Shown: one piece after another, positions 9,547 through 17,628 of the stretch
How positions within the stretch are numbered: position 1 is the stretch's first letter
How the letters are laid out: every line of letters begins with the position of its first letter
Assembly: GCF_000003605.2 (NCBI RefSeq)
Contig: NW_003156743.1
Coordinates: 2,562 to 24,314 of the forward strand
DNA length: 21,753 bases
Direction of reading: 5' to 3'
Source of the DNA: Saccoglossus kowalevskii
Lineage: Eukaryota; Hemichordata; Enteropneusta; Harrimaniidae
Notes under the pieces: model-generated
Seen by the model: only the letters and a program-made list of their open reading frames with translations
Told to the model about the DNA's origin: nothing
Database searches by the model: none
Position numbers and translations under genes: made by a program

Positions 9547-10314
9547 TCAACGTGACGATGTTGCCTGCTGACCCTTCTCTCCAACCTCTGCACGCACAAC
9601 AGTCCTGTTGATACGCAAGACATTGGCACCGAAGTCAACTATGCAGTTGAATTCACACAGCAGCGACGTGCCAATCACACCTTCAATAGAGAAGTAGCCA
9701 GACCCATTAACTTTTATGAGAGTAGAATTGGCCGCCCAGACACTACAACTAAATGGGATGGACTTCAGTGGTGGACTAAAGTGTGGCACCATGTCATTCT
9801 ACATAGTGGTAGAGATGGCAAAATCAGTAGCCCCAGTATCAACCAAGAAGAGTCCCCGAGAACCAGCAATTGTAACAGGGACAGACATACACCTACGCAT
9901 GGCTAGCCATAGGGAATCCTGCATTGGTCCACCAACTTTATTCTTCTTCTCCTCCTCCTCCTTCTCTTCCTCAGTCATCTGCCTGTCAGGAACTGTAGGC
10001 AGTTTCTTCATCTTGTTGCAGCTCCTCTTACCGTGGCCAAGTTCACCACAAAACCAGCACGGCATGACTTTTCTCCTCTCTTGCTCCGAAAGCATGTCTC
10101 GAAGAGGCCCTGGAAAAGGAGTAGGTTTACAGCTGGGACACGATGCCAGGGTCCTCTTCAGGTCCGCTATCTCCAGCCTCTGATCCCGAAGGCGTGAGCC
10201 TTTTAATCATATCTCTATTGCCTGTGGCAGCGATCTCAGCAGCATTGGCAAACTCCGCCTTCTCAGCCTGCGACATAACAGTCAAACTGAATCTTGTATC
10301 ATCCATTTTGGTGN
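9547..10314 (-). pseudogene. Second gag-protease fragment (Ty3/Gypsy-like)
   Basis: Read on the - strand, this is the end of a Gag followed by a retropepsin. Next to the N gap is an alanine- and glutamate-rich segment, then a short coiled-coil-like part, one CCHC zinc knuckle (CWFCGELGHGKRSC, 10018-10059) that would bind RNA, an acidic TEEEKEEEE linker, and the protease motif LFLVDTGAT with the catalytic Asp in DTG (9829-9840). The downstream part contains a GVIGTSLL...IVDFG stretch matching the usual C-terminal half of retropepsins. There is an in-frame TAG at 9799-9801 within the protease and a frameshift near 10200 in Gag. No reverse transcriptase follows before the LTR. Its knuckle count and protease sequence (one knuckle, DTGA) differ from those of the right-hand copy (two knuckles, DTGS), so it comes from a different element. 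Confidence 0.75.
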
Positions 10315-10684
10315 NNNNNNNNNNNNNNNNNNNNNNNNNNNNNNNNNNNNNNNNNNNNNNNNNNNNNNNNNNNNNNNNNNNNNNNNNNNNNNNNNNNNNN
10401 NNNNNNNNNNNNNNNNNNNNNNNNNNNNNNNNNNNNNNNNNNNNNNNNNNNNNNNNNNNNNNNNNNNNNNNNNNNNNNNNNNNNNNNNNNNNNNNNNNNN
10501 NNNNNNNNNNNNNNNNNNNNNNNNNNNNNNNNNNNNNNNNNNNNNNNNNNNNNNNNNNNNNNNNNNNNNNNNNNNNNNNNNNNNNNNNNNNNNNNNNNNN
10601 NNNNNNNNNNNNNNNNNNNNNNNNNNNNNNNNNNNNNNNNNNNNNNNNNNNNNNNNNNNNNNNNNNNNNNNNNNNNNNNNNNNN
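10315..10684. other. Assembly gap (about 370 N)
   Basis: A run of unresolved bases separates the left gag-protease fragment from the 5' flank of the piggyBac remnant. The true distance and content are unknown, and continuity across it depends on the assembly. Confidence 0.98.
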
Positions 10685-11091
10685 ATTCACGATTATAACG
10701 GTAGTAATGTATTTTGACCAGCTTGGCGAATAGTCCCGGCACTTGAGTAGCATGACGGATTCAAACAACTGAGCTTGGAATGTCGGCAATCACTAAAGTA
10801 AAATGACCGGGACAGCTGGTGGGAAATATTCAAGTCCACGTGATTTCACCGTCCGAGCTAGCATATGCAATTCTATGTGTATGCAAATTGTAACCAATCC
10901 GTGTTCGAAAAAATAATATATTTATTTACATAACAATAAATATTCAAATTGTGGAGAGATGCGGTCTTGTGGATATCTGGTCGTTCAGTATAAATATGGT
11001 CGAAGAAAGTGAGATAAAGCCCAGACTCACAGTATGCTTACTTTCCGACACGTACGTTAATATGCCGTCCTATTAAGATAGGAAGTGTTTT
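10685..11091. other. Flank of the piggyBac remnant, no gene seen
   Basis: AT-rich DNA between the gap and the first transposase-like codons. I looked for a piggyBac 5' terminal inverted repeat (CCC-type) beside a TTAA target and did not find a convincing one. A small perfect stem, TCCTAT-TAAG-ATAGGA, lies at 11068-11083, just before the coding-like sequence. Nothing else is supported. Confidence 0.4.
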
Positions 11092-11095
11092 ATGA

Positions 11096-12740
11096 AGGCA
11101 AGAAGGAAAACTGAAGAAAACGCGTCAATCTGGCAGTGGCACGGGGAGTGATAAGTTTGACATTGACACGAAAGATTTTTCACCAGCAAAGCGTGGGAAA
11201 AGAAAGAAATCCAAAGCAAAGGAAACATTTGACGTCGGTGAGTTACCAGCCGAACGTACCACGAAAACCAGTGATAATAGTCCACTCAAGAAAAGGTGTA
11301 AAAAGTAAAAGGACAAACGTCTTCTCTGTCAATGAACATGCGATTACAGAAGAAAGCTTGAAGGACTGTGGGGGCAAACTAAGGGGCAAACCAGGACAAA
11401 GCAGATGCTGAAGAAACTGGAGTTGGTAACGCTGAAATACAACGTGTCGTCGAAGATGTGATACAATTCTTGCAAGACAATGTTTGAGAATTGGAACCGT
11501 CGACATCCGCCACAACTGCCAACACAGAAAAGCAGGGGCCTGGACATATCGAACCAGCGAGCACGCAACAAAACGTCGATGTCACCAAAGAAATGGTTCA
11601 AGAAACTGTATGCAATACAGAACAATCAACACTTGCGAGTTTTTTCGAAAAACAAACTATTAAAAACGTGTTGTGTATGCACACGCATCGCCAATGGACA
11701 AACGTGATGATGAACATGTATTGGACGAAAAAAACGGGTGAGCTACGCCACAAAATACCAGATGACAAATGACGACAATACAGATGAAGATCGTGCTGAA
11801 AATGACGATTTTTTGGAGCAACGTTACCCACCTGTACTCGATAGTGACATTGAAATTGAATCAGACACAGAAATTGGTGCTACATTCGATTATGTTGCCT
11901 CCGGCACTGGTGAATGGAGAATGGCCACGGAGGAAGACTGCGATATATTTACCATTCCAGTTTTTGAACACGAACCTGGACCAACTTTCGAACTGCCTTC
12001 CTATGCTCGTGAGGTGGAATATTTCTACAAATTTATCCCTTTTTTTTGTTTTTGTTTTTTTTTGTTTTTTTTAACAGTCAAAACACTATTAAAAAAAATA
12101 CAAATTTATCCTACTAGAACTGATAGAACTGGCTTCCACCGAGACTAATAAATACGCCAAATATCATCAAAAATACATTGCAAAGAAATTAAATGCCCGC
12201 TGGCATAATACAAATTTCACTGAAATGCAAGCATTCTTTGGTGTGATGATATGTATGGGTGTTGATCACAAATCTGCAATTGACGATTATTGGTCGCGTG
12301 ACCCCTTTCTGCAGAACATGGGAATTGCATCAGTAATGACTTGGGCCAGATTTCAAATGCTAAAGCGTTATTTTCATTTAGCTGATCCAGTAAATGACCC
12401 ACGGCGGGATCATGACATTGAACGCCGTCGTCAACTATCAGAGGCCGACCCGTTGTATATAATCAACCCATGGCTGAAACCCGTACTCGAAAATTGTCGG
12501 CGATATTATCAGATGGGACAGGAAATTTCAATTGACGAGGGTATGGTGAGATTCAAGGGAAGGTCCATGTTTAAGCAGAGATTGCCCCACAAACCCGACC
12601 GTGATGGCTTCAAAATATGGCAGGTGTGCGACTCGACAACGTCTTACATTGCGAACTTTGAACCATATTTGGGAGTGAAATATAAAACTACCAATGATGG
12701 AAGAAAGAAAGAAACTGGGATAGCAGAGCGTCTCTATGGG
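11096..12740 (+). pseudogene. piggyBac-family transposase remnant (PGBD4-like, DDE_Tnp_1_7)
   Basis: The + strand encodes a broken piggyBac transposase, the cut-and-paste enzyme that moves elements into TTAA sites. A Lys/Ser-rich, then acidic N-terminal region (11096-11700) is spread over two frames with stops. From 11790 a typical acidic segment leads to the catalytic domain, with FFGVMICMG, YWSRDPFLQN and the hallmark EISIDEGMVRFKGR, whose Asp (12534-12536) matches the first catalytic Asp of the family. IWQVCDSTTSYIANFEPYLG follows. The reading ends near 12740, before the second and third catalytic Asp and the C-terminal Cys-rich finger, which are absent. A 73-bp insertion at 12026-12098 shifts the frame. 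It lies opposite in strand to the neighbouring retroelement genes. No terminal repeats were found, so it cannot be mobile. Confidence 0.85.
12026..12111 (-). mobile_element. Short A-rich retroposed insertion with 13-bp target duplication
   Basis: TACAAATTTATCC occurs twice, at 12026-12038 and 12099-12111, flanking 60 bases rich in T on the + strand (runs of T broken by G, then AACAGTCAAAACACTATT and eight A). Removing one 13-base copy plus the intervening DNA (73 bases) puts the upstream and downstream transposase frames back in register. The sequence was therefore inserted into a formerly continuous gene. A long target duplication and an A-rich end (on the - strand) are typical of target-primed insertion by LINE machinery. 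The insert is too short to assign to a family. Confidence 0.7.
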
Positions 12741-12744
12741 ATCT

Positions 12745-13325
12745 AATGGCTGATTGCAAACATCTCCCTCAGACGAGTCATCTCACCACAGATGGCATCT
12801 GCCTCACCAGCCTTCATCTCAAGTCACCTCTTCGCCTTGGCAAACAACTCCGGTAAGTCACAAGGGTCACACATGCCCGACCAAAACCTACTTGAACAAT
12901 CATAGCCATATCTGACCGTGGGGTCTACGCTCACTTGCAGATCTCCTAACACCTGCCACTTCTGACACAGCACCTGACGCACATTTATCGGCAAGCTCTG
13001 ACCTCTCCTGCTGCTCACTAATTACTCCTGGACTGTGATGGGCATCATCAACAGTCGGAACCTCACTTGCCAAACCACTGTGGCGCTCATTCAGATCATC
13101 ATCATGCACCTCAGCTGCTTCAGGCTCCACGCACAGACCAGTTTCCACAGGGCTGATCACCACTAGTTCAGCTACCCTGGATTCAGTAGGGACTTGGCTT
13201 TGCTCTGGACATTCAACCCAATAGACAAGCCCACCATCAGAACTTGCACTCGTCCATTCCGGTTTCGATTCAGACTCTGAGCTGCTTTGAGGGCATCTGG
13301 CCCTGGTCCTTGCACCTAGTCGTCA
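12745..13325 (-). pseudogene. C-terminal tail of retroelement pol (degenerate)
   Basis: After the stop that ends the integrase reading (13326-13328), the same - strand frame continues as a Ser/Glu-rich region containing GGLVYWVE, then an acidic stretch rich in Glu and Asp. It reaches an Arg-rich VRRSASERRP motif near 12910. There the frame shifts by one, and the neighbouring frame supplies VRYGYDCSSRFWSG. A VRRS.R.RRP..RYG-type end is common at the C terminus of animal Ty3/Gypsy integrases, so this is probably the pol tail rather than an envelope gene. No signal peptide or transmembrane segment is visible. Past 12820 the sequence is only weakly coding-like, and it stops at the junction with the piggyBac remnant. 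Confidence 0.5.
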
Positions 13326-13930
13326 TTATACCTTTTTAGCCCTTTCCCTCATTGGTCTATTAGGGTAAGGCATATATATGCTACATGGAAGGAGTAGATT
13401 CCTGTGCAGCACTCTTCTCCAGTGTCTCAATTCATAAACAGGCGCATCAGGATTCATGCGACGAATCACAACATAGGGTTCCTTTTCCCATCGATCAGCT
13501 ATCTTGTGCTTTCCTCGTATATTGACATTACGGACCAGCACTCTATCACCGGGCTGTAAGACCGCTTCCTTCACCTTCAATCCATAACGCTTACAGGTTA
13601 TGGAAGGTCTGCACTTTGCATCTACATCATGTTGGATCCTGGGCCAATTAAACCTCCACCGCAACAAGTCAAGTGTTCTCTCCTTGCCAGGGTGCCCCAT
13701 GTCACCATGAAGCGCCTCCATGGCTGTACCATGGTATGCTTCAGGCAGAACCAGCTGATGGCACTCCTTTCCTTCTGTATCTGTTCACACTCTATGCAAA
13801 ACACCGTTTTCAAGCGTAAGCGATTCCATTCTCTTAGCACCAACCTAACCTCATCAATCTCACCGCTTCTCCCCTGTCGAGAGGGTCTGTGGGATCTTCC
13901 AACATACCAACACAGTCTACCAATCACCAA
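13326..13930 (-). pseudogene. Integrase remnant lacking the DDE catalytic core
   Basis: The - strand encodes the N-terminal zinc-binding region of a retroelement integrase: LHGDMGHPGKERTLDLL with two His, then the WRFNWP motif, then a Cys pair at KCRPSITCKR. The next residues jump, near 13580, directly to VLQPGDRVLVRN...KHKIADRWE, the segment that normally follows the catalytic core. The roughly 150-residue DD(35)E core is missing. Upstream (13720-13930) the linker to RNase H is frameshifted near 13805 and also carries an in-frame TGA. The protein would have inserted the element into chromosomes; this copy cannot. The join falls inside one open frame of about 130 codons, so the deletion happened to keep the frame. 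Confidence 0.8.
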
Positions 13931-14126
13931 ATCCTTCCGCTGTAGTTCCCTCTATTCATCCATGGTGACAGTGGAAAGCGCTGGACCATGCACCCATTTC
14001 TCAGGTTCTTCCAGCAGTCACTCCCAGTAGTTCCACTGCAGGCATGGTTGAGGTATGTTGAGCACTGCTTATGGCTGCAACAGTCTCCTTTCGCATAGTC
14101 TTGCACTTCCTTGCACCAGGGGGGTT

Positions 14127-15452
14127 TCAATCAAGCCAGCCACCACAACCAGTGTCATCCGTAGTATATCCTTGTTGTGGCCTACGAGACAAACCGTCTG
14201 CATCACTGCTCGGTTTACCAGGTCTATACTGCAATTCAAAGTGATATTGGGATAATGCAGCAAGCCATCGGTGTCCGGTCACATCCAATTTTGCACTCGT
14301 CATAACATATGTGAGCGGGTTGTTGTCTGTCACCACAACAAATTTGTTGCCATACAGGTAGTCGCTAAACTTTTCTGTGACAGCCCACTTCAGCGCCAAA
14401 AACTCAAGCTTGTGAGTTGGATAGTTGCGCTCACTCTTGGCCAGTCTTCGGCTCGCATACGCTACAACCCTCATTTGCTCTCCTTCATTCTGATACAAGG
14501 CTGCACTCAGATCCAACAAACTCGCATCTGTGTGAAGCTCAAAGGGCCTGCTGTAGTCAGGATATGCCAGGACCGGTGGGGTCATCAGCGGCTCAACCAA
14601 AGTTTTGAACACCAGTTGGCATTCTGGAATCCACTCAAACCTTGGCCGCTGACTTTCAGGCACCAGTCTCTTCTTACTCCCTCCACCAGTTATCTCATAC
14701 AACCCTGTGATCAACTCATTGAGTGGCTTAGCGATTTTCGAATAGCCCTCAACGAAGCGAGGGTAATATCCTGCTACACCAAGAAACGTCGTCACCTCTT
14801 TGACGTTGGTAGACACTGGCCAGGCCCTCAGGGCTTCTGTCTTTCTTGGGTCTGTCTGTATGCCATCCTTCATCACAACGTGGTCAAGATAATTGATCTT
14901 CTCCTGAAAGCATTTGCATTTCTTAGCCTTAAGCTTTAAACCTGCCTTTTCTAGCCGCTGGAACACCTGTTGAAGTCTGTGCAAGTGTTCCTCAAAGGTA
15001 TCCGAGTACACCACAATGTCAGCTTGGTAGACTACACAGGTCTCGTAGTTAATTCCTTCCAAACACTTCTCCATAATCCGCTGAAACTCACTGGTGCTGG
15101 TTGCCATGGAGAGCCTGAGGCACTCAAAGTGACCAACTGGTGTGCTGAATGCAGTCTTCTCAACATCTCTGTCGTTCATGACCACTTGCCAGTAGCCAGA
15201 CTTCATGTCTAACGTACTGAACAACGTCACTCCATTCAAAGCATTAAAACACTCTTCAGTGCGTGGTAGAGCATATGCATTTCTGACAGTGTGTGCATTC
15301 AACTTCTGATAGTCTATGCACAGTCACGTGCTTCCATCCTTCTTAGTCACCATCACAATTGGAGCCGCCCAGGGACTGTGCGACCTTCGTATAACACCAC
15401 TGTCAATCATTCCTTGCAACACCTGTCTCAGTTCTTTATAACGGGCAGGTGG
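14127..15452 (-). pseudogene. Reverse transcriptase-RNase H of a Ty3/Gypsy element (inactivated)
   Basis: The longest coding frame in the window (about 390 codons) on the - strand. RT fingers start near 15452 (PPARYKEL, SPWAAPIVMVTKKDG) and are interrupted by an in-frame TGA at 15324-15326. Motif A is intact (TLDMKSGYWQV, Asp at residue 32 of the frame beginning at 15302). Motif B has lost its usual PFGL core. The active-site box reads YQAD (15018-15029) instead of Y-x-D-D, so one metal-binding Asp is replaced by Ala. The thumb contains FLGVAGYYPRFVEGYSK. RNase H follows with catalytic-type residues in LHTDAS, LEFLALKWAV and VVTDNNPLTYV, and ends with ADGLSRRP. The order RT-RH before integrase and these motifs identify Ty3/Gypsy (Metaviridae). 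It would have copied element RNA into DNA. Confidence 0.92.
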
Positions 15453-15708
15453 TACACACCTATGCCGCTCTTATCGCGTCGCACCATAAGCAGCGTCTTG
15501 CACATAGCCTTAACCTCACCAATATGACCAGTAGGACTAACAAACTTGTCTCTGACTGAGAGCGCGACAGGTTTCTCTTCCCAATTGTGACATCCGCATG
15601 GACATTATCCTATTGTATTTATTGTCAGCCGCCACCAACACCAATGTGTGATAGTCCGCTCTTCATTGAACATCAAGCGAGGAAAAAACAGGGGGACTTC
15701 AATATAAC

Positions 15709-15924
15709 CTACATAAGGCAATCTCTCACCATAGCTTCCATGAAGACAAAGGAATCGTCAAGGGGCTTCACTTTAATGTCTTCAAGGTGTTTACGGTAGA
15801 ATGCATTGCCTACAGACGTGACCTGTGAACCCGTGTCCAGTAAACAAGCACATTTGATTCCTCTGATAAAAACGGAACCCTCACGGTTTGATCCAACCAA
15901 ACGATCCCATACACTGTTCGCCAT
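15709..15924 (-). pseudogene. Retropepsin (aspartic protease) of the right-hand element
   Basis: The - strand reading contains the retropepsin signature CLLDTGSQVTSV (catalytic Asp codon within 15826-15837), followed by FYRKHLEDI and VKPLDDSF, a familiar layout in animal Ty3/Gypsy proteases. It would cleave the Gag-Pol polyprotein. It lies in the same frame as gag, separated by a TGA at 15967-15969, and ends at a stop at 15709. The stretch between 15709 and 15452 that should link protease to RT is fragmented over several frames. I cannot tell from one copy whether the TGA between gag and pro was a programmed readthrough site or a CGA-to-TGA mutation. Confidence 0.8.
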
Positions 15925-15966
15925 TAAGAGTGTTTTTCGGCCCTGTTTCGACGCAAGTACATCACA

Positions 15967-17370
15967 TCATCTGTCATCACCTTCAGGGGAAAGATCTTCA
16001 TTTGTCTGAGGTTGACTGTTGCCCTTATTGGTGTGTTTTTGAGCTGGTGGTTTCTTCCGTTCGCGCCTCCTTCGACAATGTTTAACTGTGTGACACCGAT
16101 TACTGGACCTTGATGAACCATCATTGCCAGACTTCCTGTCTTTCGCAGTAGCCGTGGGACACTTGGGTGAGATGTGTCCTGGCTTGCCACAGATGTAGCA
16201 GGTGACCTCCTTGAATATGGTTGGACACTTCTTGGCCATGTGGCCCAACTCACCGCAAACATAACACTGATCAGGGGGCCATTGCATGTCTTGTCATGGG
16301 GTGCAGGTTCGAAAGCTTGGGCACCCTCACCAGACACCGGCATCGTCGCATCTTTGACTATTAATCTCTCCTTCATCAGTTCTATGACATCAGCTTGCAT
16401 CATCACGTTGCCTATCATCATCACGATCATCTCTAGCCAGTGATACATGACCCTTGACAGCGGCAGTCTTGTTACTCCTCGTCCTGTCAGACCATTCCTG
16501 CTCATCATGCTCAGCCTTGCGAGTCTCGCGCCATAGTTGTTGAAAGGTCGAGATGTTTTCAAACTTGTGTTGCATTGCGCTATTTACATATCTATTGTGC
16601 AGATTACGCCAGAAAACAGTTCTCAATGTCTGGTCTACCTCAGTGGAGGCTATGCCTCCCCGCTCTTTGTCTGTATTGAGCGCCAGTTGCAAGCGCATGC
16701 TTTAGTCCTTTATACCTTCACCTTCCTTCTGCCAACTGTCTTTGTAAAACCTCTCTAGGAGCATCAAACCACTATCCACCTCGCCATAGGGGATTTCCAA
16801 TGTCGAAATGATGTCATCAATGTGCGCATCTTCGCCCATATTCATAAACAATTCTGCTGTGTCACCCTTTGACGACGCCTTCATGACGGTATTCAGCGTG
16901 CTTTCCTCAGGCAACCAATAACATACTTCCATTGTCTAAGAGGCCACATCCCCCTTGTGTTGGTCACTGTTAGAGAATGTAGGCACATGAGGTCTTGCGT
17001 ATGCCCATGGGCCAACGACATTTCGAATTTGTTCTCCCCCTTCAATGTCATTTGCAGGTGGTGTTGCGCTTTTCAGTGTCTGTGCGACAGGGCGGTCAAC
17101 GATGCTTTTCCTCAGGGCATGATGCGGACTACCCATCTCACGACAGCATCATTCACGTTTCTTGCGCATTTCCTCCTCGAGAAACTCGTTAGTTTGTCTC
17201 TGTTGAAGCTCCTTGTCTACCAATCTGCAAGCTCTCTCACGCAGCTCAGCGGCCTCGCTCTCATCAAGGAATCGCCTGTACATCTCGGTACATTCCGGAC
17301 TACCCGATGCAGGTGATGGTGCTGTTCCACCCTGCGCTGGTGTATCCAAAAAAGAACCACCCTCTGCCAT
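15967..17370 (-). pseudogene. Gag of the right-hand Ty3/Gypsy element (multiple stops)
   Basis: Gag would form the element's particle and bind its RNA. The likely start is the ATG at 17370 (MAEGGSFLDTPAQGG), about 230 bases after the primer-binding site. It is followed by a charged helical region (CRLVDKELQQRQTNEFLEEE), a capsid-like middle (ISTLEIPYGEVDSGLMLLE; FWRNLHNRYVNSAM), and two CCHC knuckles: CYVCGELGHMAKKC (16225-16266) and CYICGKPGHISPKC (16159-16200). A basic tail rich in Lys and Arg closes it. Nearly all parts lie in one frame, interrupted by in-frame stops at 17149 (TGA), 16936 (TAG), 16702 (TAA) and 16390 (TGA). Between about 16390 and 16290 the best reading moves to another frame and back. 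It cannot make a full protein. Confidence 0.85.
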
Positions 17371-17601
17371 ATTCACCAATATACACCAATAACCAAAAAA
17401 AGACAAAAGTCACCACAAGAGTATTCAAATTAATGAACTACTCCACCACAAGGACAAAGTGAACCCAATGTCACAACTGAATAATGACTGATCACCCTTG
17501 ACTGTAAACCAACACTGGACGGTTTCTGCTCCACTCTTGCTCCAATGTAACTGACAAGCAATCTACATGTACAAACACCAAGTTTGTTGTCCAATTACCA
17601 A

Positions 17602-17625
17602 CCGAGCCAACACGTTTGGGCGCCA
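17602..17625 (-). promoter_or_regulatory. Primer-binding site resembling tRNA-Lys(CUU)
   Basis: On the - strand, TGGCGCCCAAACGTG begins three bases after the CA that would end the 5' LTR and continues as a GGCTCG-containing stretch. Against the complement of the 3' end of animal tRNA-Lys(CUU), as I know it, it matches except for one extra A after TGGCGCCCAA and small differences further in. A PBS in this place fixes the LTR boundary at about 17629 and the direction of transcription. Confidence 0.7.
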
Positions 17626-17628
17626 ATT

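Noticed and set aside
9799-9801. The TAG in the left protease could be a programmed stop.
   Set aside because: It lies inside the protease domain, after the catalytic DTG, where programmed readthrough is not expected.
12039-12077. A T-rich run ending AACAG inside the piggyBac gene resembles an intron 3' splice site.
   Set aside because: No GT donor lies at the upstream edge, the length is too short for a typical animal intron, and a perfect 13-bp duplication flanks the segment. Insertion explains it better.
12824-13163. Open frames downstream of integrase could be an envelope gene.
   Set aside because: No signal peptide, transmembrane segment, fusion-peptide-like stretch or glycosylation pattern is seen. 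The acidic, Arg-ending composition fits the pol C-terminal tail.
14271-14939. A 222-codon + strand open frame opposite the RT-RNase H region.
   Set aside because: It is the antisense shadow of a strongly conserved RT/RNase H reading and shows no domain of its own.
15967-15969. The TGA between gag and protease could be a programmed readthrough site.
   Set aside because: Several other in-frame stops occur in gag, so this one is most simply another mutation. One copy cannot tell them apart.
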